Source of the DNA: Tretioscincus oriximinensis
Lineage: Eukaryota; Chordata; Lepidosauria; Squamata; Gymnophthalmidae
DNA: 64,000 nucleotides
Direction of reading: 5' to 3'
Assembly (NCBI GenBank): GCA_022410635.1
Contig: JAJVDF010000867.1
Location: 67,384 to 131,383, forward strand
Shown here: positions 31,642-42,044 of the stretch, piece by piece
How the letters are laid out: each line of letters begins with the position of its first letter
Position numbering within the stretch: the stretch's first letter is position 1
Made by a program: the position numbers and the translations under genes
The notes under the pieces: model-generated
Database searches by the model: none
What the model was told of the DNA's origin: nothing
The model's input: the letters and a program-made list of their open reading frames with translations, nothing else

Positions 31642-33070
31642 CCGGAGGTCCTAAATAACTACCGCCCGGTGGCGAATATACCATACCTGGGCAAGGTCTT
31701 GGAAAGGGTGGTGGCCGCCCAGCTGCAGGCTCGCTTGGAAGAAGCTGATTATCTAGATCCTTGTCAATCCGGCTTCAGGGGGGGGTTTGGCACCGAGACA
31801 GCCTTGGTCGCCCTGATGGATGACCTACTCCAGGAGAGAGACAGGGGCACTGGGTCCCTGTTGATACTCCTGGATCTCTCAGCGGCTTTTGATACCATCG
31901 ACCATGGTATCCTTCTGGAGCGTCTTCGGGGGCTGGGACTGGGAGGTACTGTCCTGCAGTGGTTCTCTTCCTACCTCCGGGGACGACTCCAGAAGATAGC
32001 AATGGGGGACTGCGTATCAACACCCTGGGTGCTCTCGTGTGGAGTGCCTCAGGGTTCGATCCTGTCTCCCATGCTCTTTAACATCTACATGAAGCCGCTG
32101 GGTGAGGTCATCAGGCGGTTTGGAGTAGGGTGCCATCAATATGCNNNNNNNNNNNNNNNNNNNNNNNNNNNNNNNNNNNNNNNNNNNNNNNNNNNNNNNN
32201 NNNNNNNNNNNNNNNNNNNNNNNNNNNNNNNNNNNNNNNNNNNNNNNNNNNNNNNNNNNNNNNNNNNNNNNNNNNNNNNNNNNNNNNNNNNNNNNNNNNN
32301 NNNNNNNNNNNNNNNNNNNNNNNNNNNNNNNNNNNNNNNNNNNNNNNNNNNNNNNNNNNNNNNNNNNNNNNNNNNNNNNNNNNNNNNNNNNNNNNNNNNG
32401 TCTTTGGCCACGGTTCTTCATGCTCTGGTAACCTCCAGATTAGACTACTGCAATGCACTCTACGTGGGGNTTCCCTTGAAGACGGTTCGGAGGCTGGAGC
32501 TAGTGCAGAATGCAGCAGCTCGTCTGCTGTCGGGTGTGTCTGGCCGGACGTCCATCACGCCGGTCCTCAAAGAACTGCACTGGCTACCTATTCGCTACCG
32601 AGCCCAATTCAAGGTGCTTATACTGACGTATAAGGCCCTAAACGGTTTGGGTCCTGAATACTTGAGGGAACGCCTTTTCCCATATAGTNCTGCCCGGTCT
32701 CTGCGATCAGAAGGAGAGGGCCTTCTAGTTGTCCCCTCCTGCTCTAGGATAAGGGGGGCGCGGGCGCGGGGAAGAGCTTTCTCGGTGGTGGCCCCGATAT
32801 TATGGAACGGCCTCCCCCCGGAAGCACGCCTGGCGCCATCTTTACAATCTTTTCGGCGCCTGGTAAAGACCTGTCTCTTCACCCGGGCCTTTTCGGGTTA
32901 GCTCCCCCATCAGAGGACGACATTTTAAATTCTTGTGTTTCTTTTATGGTTTTAATGTTGTGAAGGTCATGANGACCTGAATTTTTAACTTTTGTAAGCC
33001 GCCCTGGACACCTTCGGGGGGAAGGGCGGGGTAAAAATCTTTAAATAAATAAATAAAAATAAATAAATAA
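31642..33070 (+). mobile_element. L2-type LINE with reverse transcriptase, 5'-truncated
   Basis: The frame at 31669-32901 is part of an L2/CR1-group ORF2. The reverse transcriptase shows Q-S-G-F-R (fingers), L-L-D-L-S-A-A-F-D-T-I-D-H (motif A) and G-V-P-Q-G-S-I-L-S-P (motif B). The catalytic Y-A-D-D motif falls in the assembly gap: only Q-Y-A remains before the Ns. After the gap come S-R-L-D-Y-C-N-A-L-Y, E-L-H-W-L-P-I and W-N-G-L-P-P. The tail is 'TGTAAGCCGCCCTGGACACC' and (AAAT)n. The N-terminal endonuclease is absent, so this copy cannot be complete. It is antisense to NECTIN2 and inserted in a CR1. Confidence 0.93.
32145..32399. other. Assembly gap of 255 N
   Basis: An unresolved stretch inside the reverse transcriptase. 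Frames running through it are artefacts. Isolated N calls also occur at 32470, 32689 and 32973. Confidence 0.99.
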
Positions 33071-33310
33071 TGACCCTCTGCGTGAAAAAATACTTTCCCT
33101 TTGTCTGTTTTCATTCTTCTGCCCATTAGTTTCAAGGAATGCCCCCTGATCCTAGTGTTGTATGACAGAGAAAATAATTTTTCTCTATTCCCCTTATCCA
33201 TCCTATGCATGATTTTATATACTTCAATCAGACCCCCTCTTAAGCGTCATCTTTTGAGGCTCAGGAGGTCTAAACCTCATAAGGGAGGAGCTTCAGCCCC
33301 TTGATCACTC
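33071..33310 (-). mobile_element. CR1 LINE, right piece of the copy split by L2
   Basis: It resumes with 'TGACCCTCTGCGTGAAAAAA' and continues through 'CCCCTGATCCTAGTGTTG' to 'CATAAGGGAGGAGCTTCAGC'. This completes the ORF2 C-terminus begun at 31391. Confidence 0.9.
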
Positions 33311-33629
33311 TTGCTCTTGATCACTTTTTTAAGTGTAGCCTACTTATTGATCTACCTGCCTCCCAAAACCCATTCCTTTCATCTTCTCACTCACTGGACC
33401 AGAAGGAAAGCCGTTTTGCAAGCTAGAGAGAAAATGGTGGGCTGGCAAGCAGGTATTGGGTGAGCAGGTAACTGTTCTTTAGGAGGTTCAGGGAACCACA
33501 TAAAGTCCCCACGGCACGCGCCACAGCTCAGAGGGTAACTTGGAAGAGATCTTGCCACCAGGCACCTGGAATGTAATCCCAGCACCCAGAAATTCAAAGA
33601 GTATCTTGCCACGGTCCCCTAAATCTCAC
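33311..33629 (-). other. NECTIN2: NECTIN2 intron 5, 5' part
   Basis: Repeat-poor sequence next to the donor of the preceding exon. No other feature was seen. Confidence 0.5.
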
Positions 33630-33778
33630 CTCGGACGAAGACGACTTGTTCTTTCGAGACCTGCCCCACACGATTAGTAGCCAGGCAGATGAAGGTGGTG
33701 TTCACAGAAGCATCCACATTACGCACCACTAGTCGATCACCCTGGACTTCCACAGTTTTCGGAAGTGGCCCGCTAGAC
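33630..33778 (-). CDS. NECTIN2: NECTIN2 exon: second half of third Ig domain
   Basis: A 149-bp exon between a TTTCCCTCTAG acceptor and a G|GTGAGA donor. It enters in phase 2 and leaves in phase 1, matching its neighbours exactly. It encodes the D-G strands of the membrane-proximal C2-type Ig domain: V-E-V-Q-G-D-R-L-V-V, an N-T-T glycosylation site, the second domain cysteine in T-F-I-C-L-A-T-N, and the G-strand ending V-V-F-V-R that leads to the stalk. The mid-domain split between this exon and 37687-37804 is typical of nectin genes. Confidence 0.93.
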
Positions 33779-33819
33779 CTAGAGGGAAAGGAGATATAAA
33801 TTTTAGCTTCATCCCATAT

Positions 33820-34015
33820 TAAAGCCACCCATGCTTTAAGATCTGCAGGGAAGGTCTTCCTGATTGTACTCCCACCTTCAGTAGCAAAAGGACTGGGCAT
33901 CCGGGATGGGGTCTTCTTAGGGTTGGCTCCCATACCATGGAATAGTTTTCAACCTGAGGTGCACTAGGCACCACTTTATGCATTCTAGGACTGTAAAGAT
34001 GCAGCTTTTCGGCTT
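33820..34015 (+). mobile_element. L2-like LINE 3' fragment next to an exon
   Basis: 'TTTAAGATCTGCAGGGAAGG' and 'CATACCATGGAATAG' match the end of L2-like ORF2. It lies in NECTIN2 intron 4, beginning only about 40 bp upstream of the exon 33630-33778 acceptor. Confidence 0.5.
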
Positions 34016-34978
34016 CCCACAGGCTGCATCCCCATGAAGAATTTCTACCACTATGGTAGCTACATCAGAATGAATTCACCCCATGAGTTTATGCAGATTC
34101 AGCAATCCACTCACTAAAAAGGCCCACAGGCCCGTTTTTTCCTAATAGCTGCTGTTCTTCTGCCTTTATTTCGGACTACAGTGTAAATCTGCTAATAAAC
34201 CTTTATGGGGCCTTCCCTTGTGGGGAAATGGTATATCTCGTGAGACTCTGAGGCTAGCTGTAAATTCATTGGCTCTCAGCTCGCAGAGAATGCTGGGAAT
34301 TGTAGTAAGACAAGGGAAAAATGACTTATGCTACATGCTTAGAATACAAGGAAATGTAATGTGAATGGGGAGGCAATTGCAAATGAGTTATTTTGGATTT
34401 AGAGTAAATTCCGGAATAAAACAACATGGGGAGGGGCCCTCAGATTCTGTTTTTAGAGTGTACATTCTTATTTTGTTTTTATTTACTGTGACCTTTGGAT
34501 GTATGGTAGGGGAAAATGAAAAAATGATGCAGGAGTACCACCTGCTAATCCTTCTGGGATAAAAGTTTCTAATGGCCATATTCTTATATTTTCATGATAT
34601 TTAGGTTTTAAATGAAACGCTATTCTTCATGGCTACAATTTTGTATTTACTTCCCTGATTTTTATTTTTACTCCACCCAAAATAAAATCATAAATCAATA
34701 ATGCCACTTACACCCTTTTTTCATATTGCCACGGGAAGTGTTGTATGTTTAAAATTACACAAAATTCAATGTCACCATTTTTACATGGCATTCACATCTA
34801 AGGTATAATTCTTTTTACACTGTATCGAAACCAAGGATGGATTGTCTGACTTGACAATGTGGAAAAAAACCAGTTTTCTCTGAAACCAGACAGAAGCTGG
34901 ATTAAAACGTAGGCAGGACTGCAAAGAGGAACAGTTTTACATAGTATCAACCTTACGAGAATACTTTTTCTTTAGGGT
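34016..34978 (-). other. NECTIN2: NECTIN2 intron 4, unassigned part with one ZNF143-like site
   Basis: No repeat was recognised. The minus strand at 34289-34306 reads ACTACAATTCCCAGCATT, an excellent ZNF143/THAP11-type motif. Confidence 0.45.
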
Positions 34979-34979
34979 T

Positions 34980-35190
34980 ATATTTATTTATTATTTATTT
35001 TTATATATTTATACCCCGTCCTATACCTGAGGGTCTCAGGGTGGCCAACAATAAAAACAATACAAAATTGATATTAAAAACAGTATTTAAAGGTCGGAAG
35101 AAAAACAACATTTCTTCAACCAAAGGCCAGATTAAAGAGGTGTGTCTTCAAAAATCTGTCAGGGTTGTGGTAGAAGCTAGAGATTTTGCT
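34980..35190 (-). mobile_element. L2-like LINE 3' end, antisense
   Basis: (ATTT)n is followed by 'TATACCCCGTCCTATACC', 'GGTCTCAGGGTGGCCAAC' and 'AAAGGCCAGATTAAAGAGGT', the reverse of the L2-like tail. The same tail recurs at about 35620-35740, beyond the family G element. Confidence 0.65.
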
Positions 35191-35227
35191 TGTACTTCAT
35201 TCTTTGGGAACTAATTTTTTTATTTTT

Positions 35228-35628
35228 ATAGATGGGCTACTAGTTATCAACAAGAAGAAAACAACCAGCTTCCAGTTTCTCACCTTCAGGCAGAATTTCT
35301 GTTTCCGGTTTTAGAATTCTGAGTCGTATTTCTGACTGCTTTTCTAAGCTGTTTTTTGACAATGATATTATTATAAAAGCTTGGATGCGCAGTAGCTTCA
35401 TGAAGATGGCAGCAGCCAAAATGTGTGGAAGGTGAAATGGAACTGTTGTTGTGCTGATGGTGGGGCCTGCTGGGAAGTGTAGTCCGAGCAGCAGGCAGCC
35501 TCTTCTGCCCACCCTACCTTGCAGACTACAGCTCCCAACCTGCAACACAGCTAGAGCTTAAAGGGAGAATGCCACTTTAGCCAATCAGTGCCGAGTGCCG
35601 CTCATGGAAACATTATTTTCTGCTCACA
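35228..35628 (-). mobile_element. Family G element, antisense
   Basis: 'CTGCTGGGAAGTGTAGTCC' and 'CAGACTACAGCTCCCAACC' are the facing motif pair. The end '…TTTTCTGCT' corresponds to the start of the family. It is inserted within NECTIN2 intron 4. Confidence 0.85.
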
Positions 35629-35740
35629 GGTCTCAGGGCAGTTAACCATAAAAAAAGTCAGTGTATTAACGTATTAAAACAACCAGTATCTGAGGGGAGG
35701 GAAGGGAGAGCAGCTTTTTCAGCCAAAGACCATTCATTAT

Positions 35741-36945
35741 TTTTGAAACTATGTTCTACATCTGATGAATGAACCATAGACCTTCCTTTGATTTATTTTT
35801 TTGTTCCAAGCAGTCTTTTGGATTTAGCACTGTAAAGTTGCTCCCTTTTCTCGATATATGACCCAAACGTGATCAAATAGGTTCCAAGCAGCAACTCTTT
35901 TCATCCCAGCTGTTCATTTATTACTCCCATGATGCTATGCTGACTTCATTCTCCAGTTCCCAAAGAGTAAAAAGTCATAGAAAACTTGCCAATTTGCCCA
36001 GTCCTTCCCTGCCCTCAGCCAGAGCTGACAAGAGAGGACGGTTCTTCTGTTTCTTGCAAGCCGGCTGAACTTGTTCTGCCTCATTCCACACCAAAAACAA
36101 TCAGCTGTCTTGCTTAAGCTGGAGGAAGCAGCGTTCAAAAGCTTGCTCAGGGCACACTGTTCTGCCACAGTTTCACAACATTTTTTTTTCTCTCTGCTGA
36201 TTTTCGGTGCAAGGAACAATCAACGCAAAACTTTACTCTCGCATTTTAAAGTCACATGCACCAAAACATTGTCTTTTACATCAAGGGTGGGGGCTGAGGG
36301 CAGGATGTGGCCCATGGAACCACTTGGTCCTGCTCCCTAGGCAACCATTAGTCTTCTCTGGCTAAATAATGGTTCCACACTTTGTTAAAAACTTGAAGAG
36401 AAAACAAAAAGAGGAAGGAGAGAGGCCCTGAAGGAAGCAAGTCGCAAGGAATGGTGGGGAGACATTGAAAAGTCCATGATTTTGTGGGTCTGGGGAAGGG
36501 AGGCGGCATGGGCAGAGGAAGTGGGTGCAGCCTGGGCAGGAAGGGGTGTGGCTTGAGTAGGGTGAGGGGTGTGGCCTCAGGGTGAAGGGAAGGTATGGCC
36601 AATGATAAAATCAAACTGAGAAACTCGTACAGGGCAAAAAACGAGCTCAGGTTGTTTTGAACTTGGAAAGGAACCAGACTTTTTTTTAAAAAAAAGTTTC
36701 CAGGATCCCAGTTGCCCTGCGGGTACTTGGCAGCCTATGACCAGGTCCCAAACCCACAAGTCGTGTCTCAGGCTGGGCAGGGAGAAAAGTCCTTTACGTG
36801 GGCTGAGCAGCGAGGGTTTGCTGAAGGAAAGATTCCCGCGAACCCACAATTTTCAGAACTCCTTCTGTGATGGTACCAGTTCTTCCCTCTTTGTGGACAC
36901 AGGCACAAATCAGAAGGGACAGTTTGGGCTTGTAATGAACCTGAA
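35741..36945 (-). other. NECTIN2: NECTIN2 intron 4, unassigned part
   Basis: A purine-rich part lies at about 36480-36600. I see no exon and no repeat match. Confidence 0.4.
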
Positions 36946-36949
36946 ATGC

Positions 36950-37085
36950 CTTTTGCAGGGCTTCGAGAACAGTTGAAGATTTTTCCTTCTTCTGGTCAGA
37001 CTGCCTAGCTGCAATTGATGGGCCTCTGTGTAAGACAGAAGGCTGGACTAGATGGGCTCTTGCCCCATTCATCTTATGTTCTTTT
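36950..37085 (+). mobile_element. CR1 LINE 3' UTR
   Basis: 'GGGCCTCTGTGTAAGACAGA' and 'GGCTGGACTAGATGGGCTC' precede the terminus 'ATCTTATGTTCTTT'. It lies in NECTIN2 intron 4, antisense to the gene. Confidence 0.9.
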
Positions 37086-37249
37086 TTTTCTTGTGTTTTA
37101 ACTTTCTTGACCTTTCCCTACCTCTTTTTGGTCACATTACTTCCAGCTCTTGGTTGTAAAATGATTCAGGCTTTCTCTTATTTTTAATTATGATGAAGTA
37201 GTGTACATATCTTTAAATAAAGGCATTTTAATATGAATAAACAGGGATG

Positions 37250-37482
37250 CCTCGGGGGTTTTGGATGCACAGGATAGCAGTCCTGCATAACAGATAGCAG
37301 GATAGCAGAAGGAAGGAAACATGGTTGATAAACTGATGCATAGACAAGACAAAAACGAATGGATAAATGGATATGTAGGCAGACAGAGAATGCATGGAGA
37401 TAGTAGGTAGGTAGAAAGACAGACAGAGAGATAATTGGTAGGGAGGGAAGGAGAGAATGGATGATAGACCATCGAAGAATGG

Positions 37483-37540
<58 letters not shown>

Positions 37541-37660
37541 GAAGGAAGAGGGAGGAGAGGGAATAGATAATGGATAGACAGTCATTTCAAGAATGGAGGA
37601 ATAGAAAAAAAGAGAGATAGATAATAAGAATGATAGAAATGAAGGAAGGAGTGAGCTGTT
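37250..37660. repeat. GATA-rich low-complexity region with a pure (GATA)n core
   Basis: About 14 uninterrupted GATA units at 37483-37539. They are surrounded by diverged GATG, GACA and AGGA units. The region begins only about 30-140 bp beyond the donor of the 37687-37804 exon, within intron 4. Confidence 0.92.
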
Positions 37661-37686
37661 GTGAGAGGAAATGGCTTATGACTTAC

Positions 37687-37804
37687 GTGCTCCAAGTGTA
37701 TTCTGTAGGTGGAGGGTTCCCTCTGGCACTGCACTTGAGCACCGCCTCATTGCGGCTCAAATACCAGTTGTCATCGTAGCCGTCTATGGTAACTTCTGGA
37801 GGAA
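37687..37804 (-). CDS. NECTIN2: NECTIN2 exon: first half of third Ig domain
   Basis: A 118-bp exon with a GCCCCACAG acceptor and an AC|GTAAGT donor, phase 1 in and phase 2 out. It opens with [16 protein letters not shown], the start of nectin Ig domain 3. It continues with the first domain cysteine in [11 protein letters not shown] and the core tryptophan in Y-T-W-S-T. The N-W-Y motif next to the A' strand is shared by nectins 1-4 and not by unrelated Ig genes. Confidence 0.93.
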
Positions 37805-38838
37805 CTGTGGGGCAACCAAAGAAAATATGCTCAGCTCAGCTGGATGTCAGAGGTGCATTAGGAAAACCCACACTGATGGGGTGGGGATATTAGTAGAAAA
37901 ATGGCTACTATCCAAGGATGAGCAACACACAGCAAAATTGTGCTGACTTATCTGGCTCCACAAAACTTTCCACCCCAGTCCAGCATTCTGCTTCCTCCTC
38001 ATCAGTCCTGCTCTCCTGTAATCTACAGCTACCACCAGCTCCAACCTCTATGCCTATGATTAAGGATGTTCCAAGAGTAGAGCAACATCTGGAATAACAG
38101 AAGTCCTCCAGTTCAGATCAATGACAAGACTCCTCTTTGCTTCAGTTTTAAATTCTCATTCTCTAGGTCCCTTCGTATATATATATATTGTCAAGTTTCC
38201 TCAGAACTAAACCAAGAATTCCTAATATTCAAATGGAATTAGAATGCAAAATTAACAATCCTATAAATAGCAGACATTAACAAGTTCAACAAAACAAAGG
38301 GCAGCTTTTAAGGAGATACCATCATTGCCCTAACTGCCCAATCTCACTAGGGTTCAAACTGGCAGCCCTCCTGGTAGAACCACAACTCCCAACATTCCAT
38401 TCCCCTCCCCATCACAGTCCCCACTCAACTGACCCAAACTGAACTCAAGGAGAAGTAGTTCAGGAACATCTGGAGTAATTGGACCATAACTCCTTGAGCT
38501 CCTGCAACATAGCCCTATTCTGTTCAGGGCCACCGTAGGCTGGAGCTTTGGCACCTAAGCAATATGAGGCCAGTGAAGGGCAATCTAAAATACCAGCTGA
38601 TACCTCTACACCACATCAAACCAGGCAAACTTTGAAATCTAGATTCAGATTCTCGCCTGGACAAATTACATAAATCTAATAAACTTTTCAGGATTGTTAT
38701 GTCGGTAAGGCAGCAGAGGAACTCTGTTTGCTACCACAGAATTCTTTGGACATGATATAAATGCAACCCAGTGGCATATCGTAACTTTAAGGGGAGGTGG
38801 TTGTTGCCCATGAAAACATGTGCCACCTCTGGGGGAGA
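37805..38838 (-). other. NECTIN2: NECTIN2 intron 3, unassigned part
   Basis: Single-copy-looking sequence with a short (TA)n at about 38177-38188. No feature was recognised. Confidence 0.4.
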
Positions 38839-38839
38839 C

Positions 38840-38968
38840 TTATAAGAACATAAGAAGAGCCCTACTAGATCAGGCCACAGCCCATCAAGTCCAGTATTCT
38901 GTGTCACACAGAGGCCCACCAGATGCACCTGGGCAGTCCGAACAGAGGAAAACAAAATATGCATCAGC
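38840..38968 (-). mobile_element. CR1 LINE 3' UTR
   Basis: It starts 'TATAAGAACATAAGAAGAGC' and ends after 'GGAAAACAAAATATGCATC'. It has the same orientation as NECTIN2. Confidence 0.9.
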
Positions 38969-39206
38969 TCACTGAGGAAAAGTTCATACCACCGGAGCCA
39001 ACAATCACTTGGACCGCACCTGCAATTATCTGTAAAATTATGAGCTGAACCAGAAATGAAATAAGACTGAAACACCAATTATCCATATAAATAGCCTTGG
39101 AATCTTTATTTCTTTCACACACACTCTCTCTCCCGCCTTCTGCCCTCCCTCTCCCTCCCTTCCCTTCGGGCTTACTTCTAGAACCCATCCATTTTGTACC
39201 ACTCAC

Positions 39207-39500
39207 ATAATATAGAAAGGACGACAGGGATATACGCTGGCTCCGTCTGCGCCGCCTGCTCGATGACACAAATGACACGCTTCCCGTTGGCTTCCTTGAG
39301 AGGCACCATGTTGTAACGGCTGGTGACCGTAACGGTGCCGTCTGCATTCGTCACCTCGGACACGGTGAAGTTACCATTCAGGGATGACTGCCATGTGATG
39401 CGGGCAGGAGGCTTCCCATTGGCTGAGGTGCAGACAGCCACCGGGACTTCGATATTGCTGGTCTTCACCTCTTGGGCCTCTGCTGTGTTGGTGGGCTTGG
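39207..39500 (-). CDS. NECTIN2: NECTIN2 exon: second Ig domain
   Basis: A 294-bp exon (98 codons, phase 1 in and out) with a TTGTCTTCTAG acceptor and a T|GTGAGT donor. It begins A-K-P-x-N-x-A-E-A-Q-x-V, a nectin-2-specific junction between domains 1 and 2. It contains the first cysteine in V-A-V-C-T-S-A-N-G-K-P-P-A-R-I-T-W and the second in R-V-I-C-V-I-E-Q. An N-F-T glycosylation site and the V-T-V-T-S-R-Y strand lie between them. It ends with E-P-A-Y-I-P-V-V-L-S, as in the nectin family. No stop or frameshift is present. Confidence 0.94.
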
Positions 39501-40358
39501 CTAGAAGACAACAAACAAGTGGTTTGACTGGAAGGGGAGTGGGGAAGCACATATGGTTATGAATGATGAAGAACGAGGGAACTTACCTGTTGCTTGCCTT
39601 TACAGGCAGTCTAGCACCCTCTTATGGCCTTCCCTTGGTTTCCCTCCACCCACTGTTGCAAGCCACCATGCCCCGCAGCGCCAAACAGAAGAGGCGGTGG
39701 CGTGCCCCTCTGTACTCCTCTCTCCCTTCTCTTCCACCCCTTTAGAAAGAGGCTCAGAAACAGATAGAAAGGAAAGTACCCCGAAGGCTGCCTCCATGCC
39801 TCTGAATGACCACACAAACACATCCAGCACCTTCAGAAGCAACCAAAGTATTGCTTTTCTAGCCAAACGCTAGAGGCAAAAAGGTTCGGCCCTAAGGTGC
39901 CACCGTTCCCACAGGCTAAAAACCTTCCCTGCTTATGCTACAGGTCCTCCCATTGCATAGGGACTTTTAGCTAATAGGACTGCCAGAAAGGACAATCGCC
40001 AGGACTTTCTCGAATGCAATCTGTTTAACACCATAGTCTCCAAAAGGAAAAAAAAGAACCACCGTGTTATGTGAGGGATGACTGTACTCAAAATGTGTTT
40101 TCATCTGATGTTCCCAGAATGAGTCATCAAGTAGCATAATTAAAACAAAATAAAAACTGCGCTAAAAAACAGAACCGAAATGCCAATAAAATGTTAACAA
40201 AAGAGCACCAGTGGAACACGATTGCCTGTCCAAATGGCATCTCAGCGTGCAAGAAATGGGGAGATATTTTAGGCAAGAAAATGGCTACTATTCCTCCGTT
40301 GAACCGACAGTCACAAAAACACATTTCCAAAAATGACTAGCAGAACAGAAAGAACAGG
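39501..40358 (-). other. NECTIN2: NECTIN2 intron 2, unassigned part
   Basis: It includes a plus-strand CT-rich stretch at about 39715-39740. Frames here are chance. Confidence 0.4.
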
Positions 40359-40360
40359 CA

Positions 40361-40790
40361 GAAGTGGTTCTGTTCCAACATGGGGGTTCTGTTCTGTTTT
40401 AACGTCAAGATCCTGTTTTAAAATGCGGGTTCCATTTTAATATGAAAGTTCTGTTCCAGCATGGGGGTTCCATTCTAACATGAAGAAATTATTCTGTTTT
40501 AATGTGAAGGTTTTGTTCTAACATGGGGGTTCCATTCTGTTCTAATTTGAAAGTTCTATTCTGTTTTAACATTAAGATTCTGTTCTTTTAATATGAAGGT
40601 TTTGTTCTAAAACGGGGGTTCCTTTCTGTTTTAATATGAAAGTTCTATTCTGTTTTAATATGACAGTTCTGTTCTGCTTTAATGTGAAGGTTCTGTTCTA
40701 ACATGGGGGTTCTATTCTGTTTCAATGTGAAGTTCTGCTCTGTTCTGTTTTAACCTGAGGGTTCCATTCAGTTTTAATGTCTTTCTGGGG
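40361..40790. repeat. Intronic minisatellite, 'GTTCTGTTCTGTTTTAA' units
   Basis: Units of about 30-45 bp combine (G)GTTCTGTTCTGTTTTAA, then C/TATG(A/G)G, then GGGGTTCCATTCTG or GAAAGTTCTATT. They recur roughly a dozen times with variable phase over 430 bp. The array is moderately diverged and ends abruptly at 'GGGTTCCATTCAGTTTTAAT'. Confidence 0.85.
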
Positions 40791-41310
40791 TAAAAATTAA
40801 AATTTAAAAAATCCCAAATGACAGTCTAATGATTTAACTGTGGTGCCATAGAAAGAAAGAGCAGATCATTTTAGCACAAAGCTTGGGTTGTATTGTGGAA
40901 TCTTGGAGCTCTTTTGGAGAGAGATTTTCCCCTTCCGAAAAAGAGCCCGTTAGAGCCTATTCCTGCTATTATTATGCACCCTGGTTGCAAAACATCGCAA
41001 CAAAATTCCCATCATTAATTCAAGGAATTAGGACATGCTGCTGCTACCTTGCAGCACTGGAACTCACAAGCCAGCGAAAGCATTTAAAGCAGCTCTGTTC
41101 AAAATGGCCTCGAGGAAGCAATTTTTCGACTGCGTGGCTCCCCTCCCATCCAAAGAGAGTTGGAGGAAGGCAATTTGCATCTCCAAAAATAACAGACACA
41201 ACAAGATGGAGTCCTAGTTCATGGGTTTAGGCTGGCGAGGGTCCACTAATCCCTATCCACTTGTGAGACACTGTCCTTCCGAAAATCCTTCCTGTATCCA
41301 CTGCTACGCA
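40791..41310 (-). other. NECTIN2: NECTIN2 intron 2, unassigned part
   Basis: A 115-codon plus-strand frame at 40883-41230 lacks any domain. Not called. Confidence 0.4.
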
Positions 41311-41316
41311 GCAGTT

Positions 41317-41427
41317 AGAAGAAGAGGAAGAAAAGGAAGAAGAGTAGAAAAGAAGAGGAAGAAGAGGAAGAGGAGGAAGAAAATGAAGGCAAGGAGGAGG
41401 AAGAGAAAGAAAAAAAAGAAAAAGAGT
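41317..41427. repeat. Polypurine (GAA/GGA)n tract
   Basis: An almost pure A/G strand of 110 bp directly abuts the tail of the SINE at 41428. It probably grew from that SINE tail. Confidence 0.9.
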
Positions 41428-41625
41428 CAGTTTTTATAGTCCGCTTTTCTCCACCCAAATGAAATCAAAACGGCTTACATAATCTTCTGTTCTTCTCTTC
41501 ATAACAGACACCTTGTGAAATAAGTCTGGCTGAGAGAGCTCTGAAGAACTGTGATCAGCCTAAGACCACCCAGCTGATTTTTGTAGAGGAATGCAGAATC
41601 AAATCGGAAGACTTCCAGCTTTTCT
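41428..41625 (-). mobile_element. tRNA-derived SINE, family B
   Basis: 'CTTCATAACAGACACCTTGT', 'TGAAGAACTGTGATCAGCC' and 'AATCAAATCGGAAGACTTCC' follow the family order from tail to head. Confidence 0.75.
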
Positions 41626-41932
41626 AGTCCAGCATCCTGTCTCATACAGGATCTACCAATTGCTTCCAGGCACATCAAGCAGAAGATGAAGGCAAAACCA
41701 TCACTTGCTCTCAGCTCCCTGTAACTGACCTAAAATGTGTCCTGCCTAACTCTCCAACCTGGAGGCAGCACCCATGCATCCATACTGGTAGCCATTGATA
41801 CACTCGGGCTCTGTGACCTTTGTCTAAGATTCTCCTAAAGCAATATAGGCTAGTTGCTGTCACTACCTCTTCCAGTAGCAAATTGCACCTAGCAAATTTC
41901 ACCTTCTAGTTGAAAAAATATTTGTATAAAGC
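41626..41932 (-). mobile_element. CR1 LINE 3' end, decayed
   Basis: 'CTAGTCCAGCATCCTGTCTC' begins the 3' UTR. 'GTTGCTGTCACTACCTCTTC' and 'AGTTGAAAAAATATTTGTAT' mark the ORF2 end. Confidence 0.75.
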
Positions 41933-41993
41933 CCATCCTTGCGATTGCACCGCTAGGGTGATTAACTGGAGGAAAAAACAGTCAGTCACCTAT

Positions 41994-42044
41994 AAGCGAC
42001 CTCATTGGTCCAAACTGGTCCAGACTGGACCAATGAGGTCACTT
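41994..42044. repeat. Short perfect inverted repeat with CCAAT motifs
   Basis: GACCTCATTGGTCC (41998-42011) and GGACCAATGAGGTC (42027-42040) are exact complements around a 15-bp centre. The complementarity extends outward with one mismatch (TAAG…CTTA). Confidence 0.85.

Noticed and set aside
32017..32633. Long frames containing runs of X
   Set aside because: They cross the 255-N gap. Only the plus-strand LINE frame has real sequence on both sides.
31669..32901. Retroviral or endogenous viral polymerase
   Set aside because: The motifs and 3' tail are those of an L2/CR1-group non-LTR LINE. There are no LTRs, gag, protease or env.
2488..37540. CRISPR-like arrays among the tetranucleotide repeats
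   Set aside because: The repeats are contiguous microsatellites without spacers, and the host is a vertebrate.
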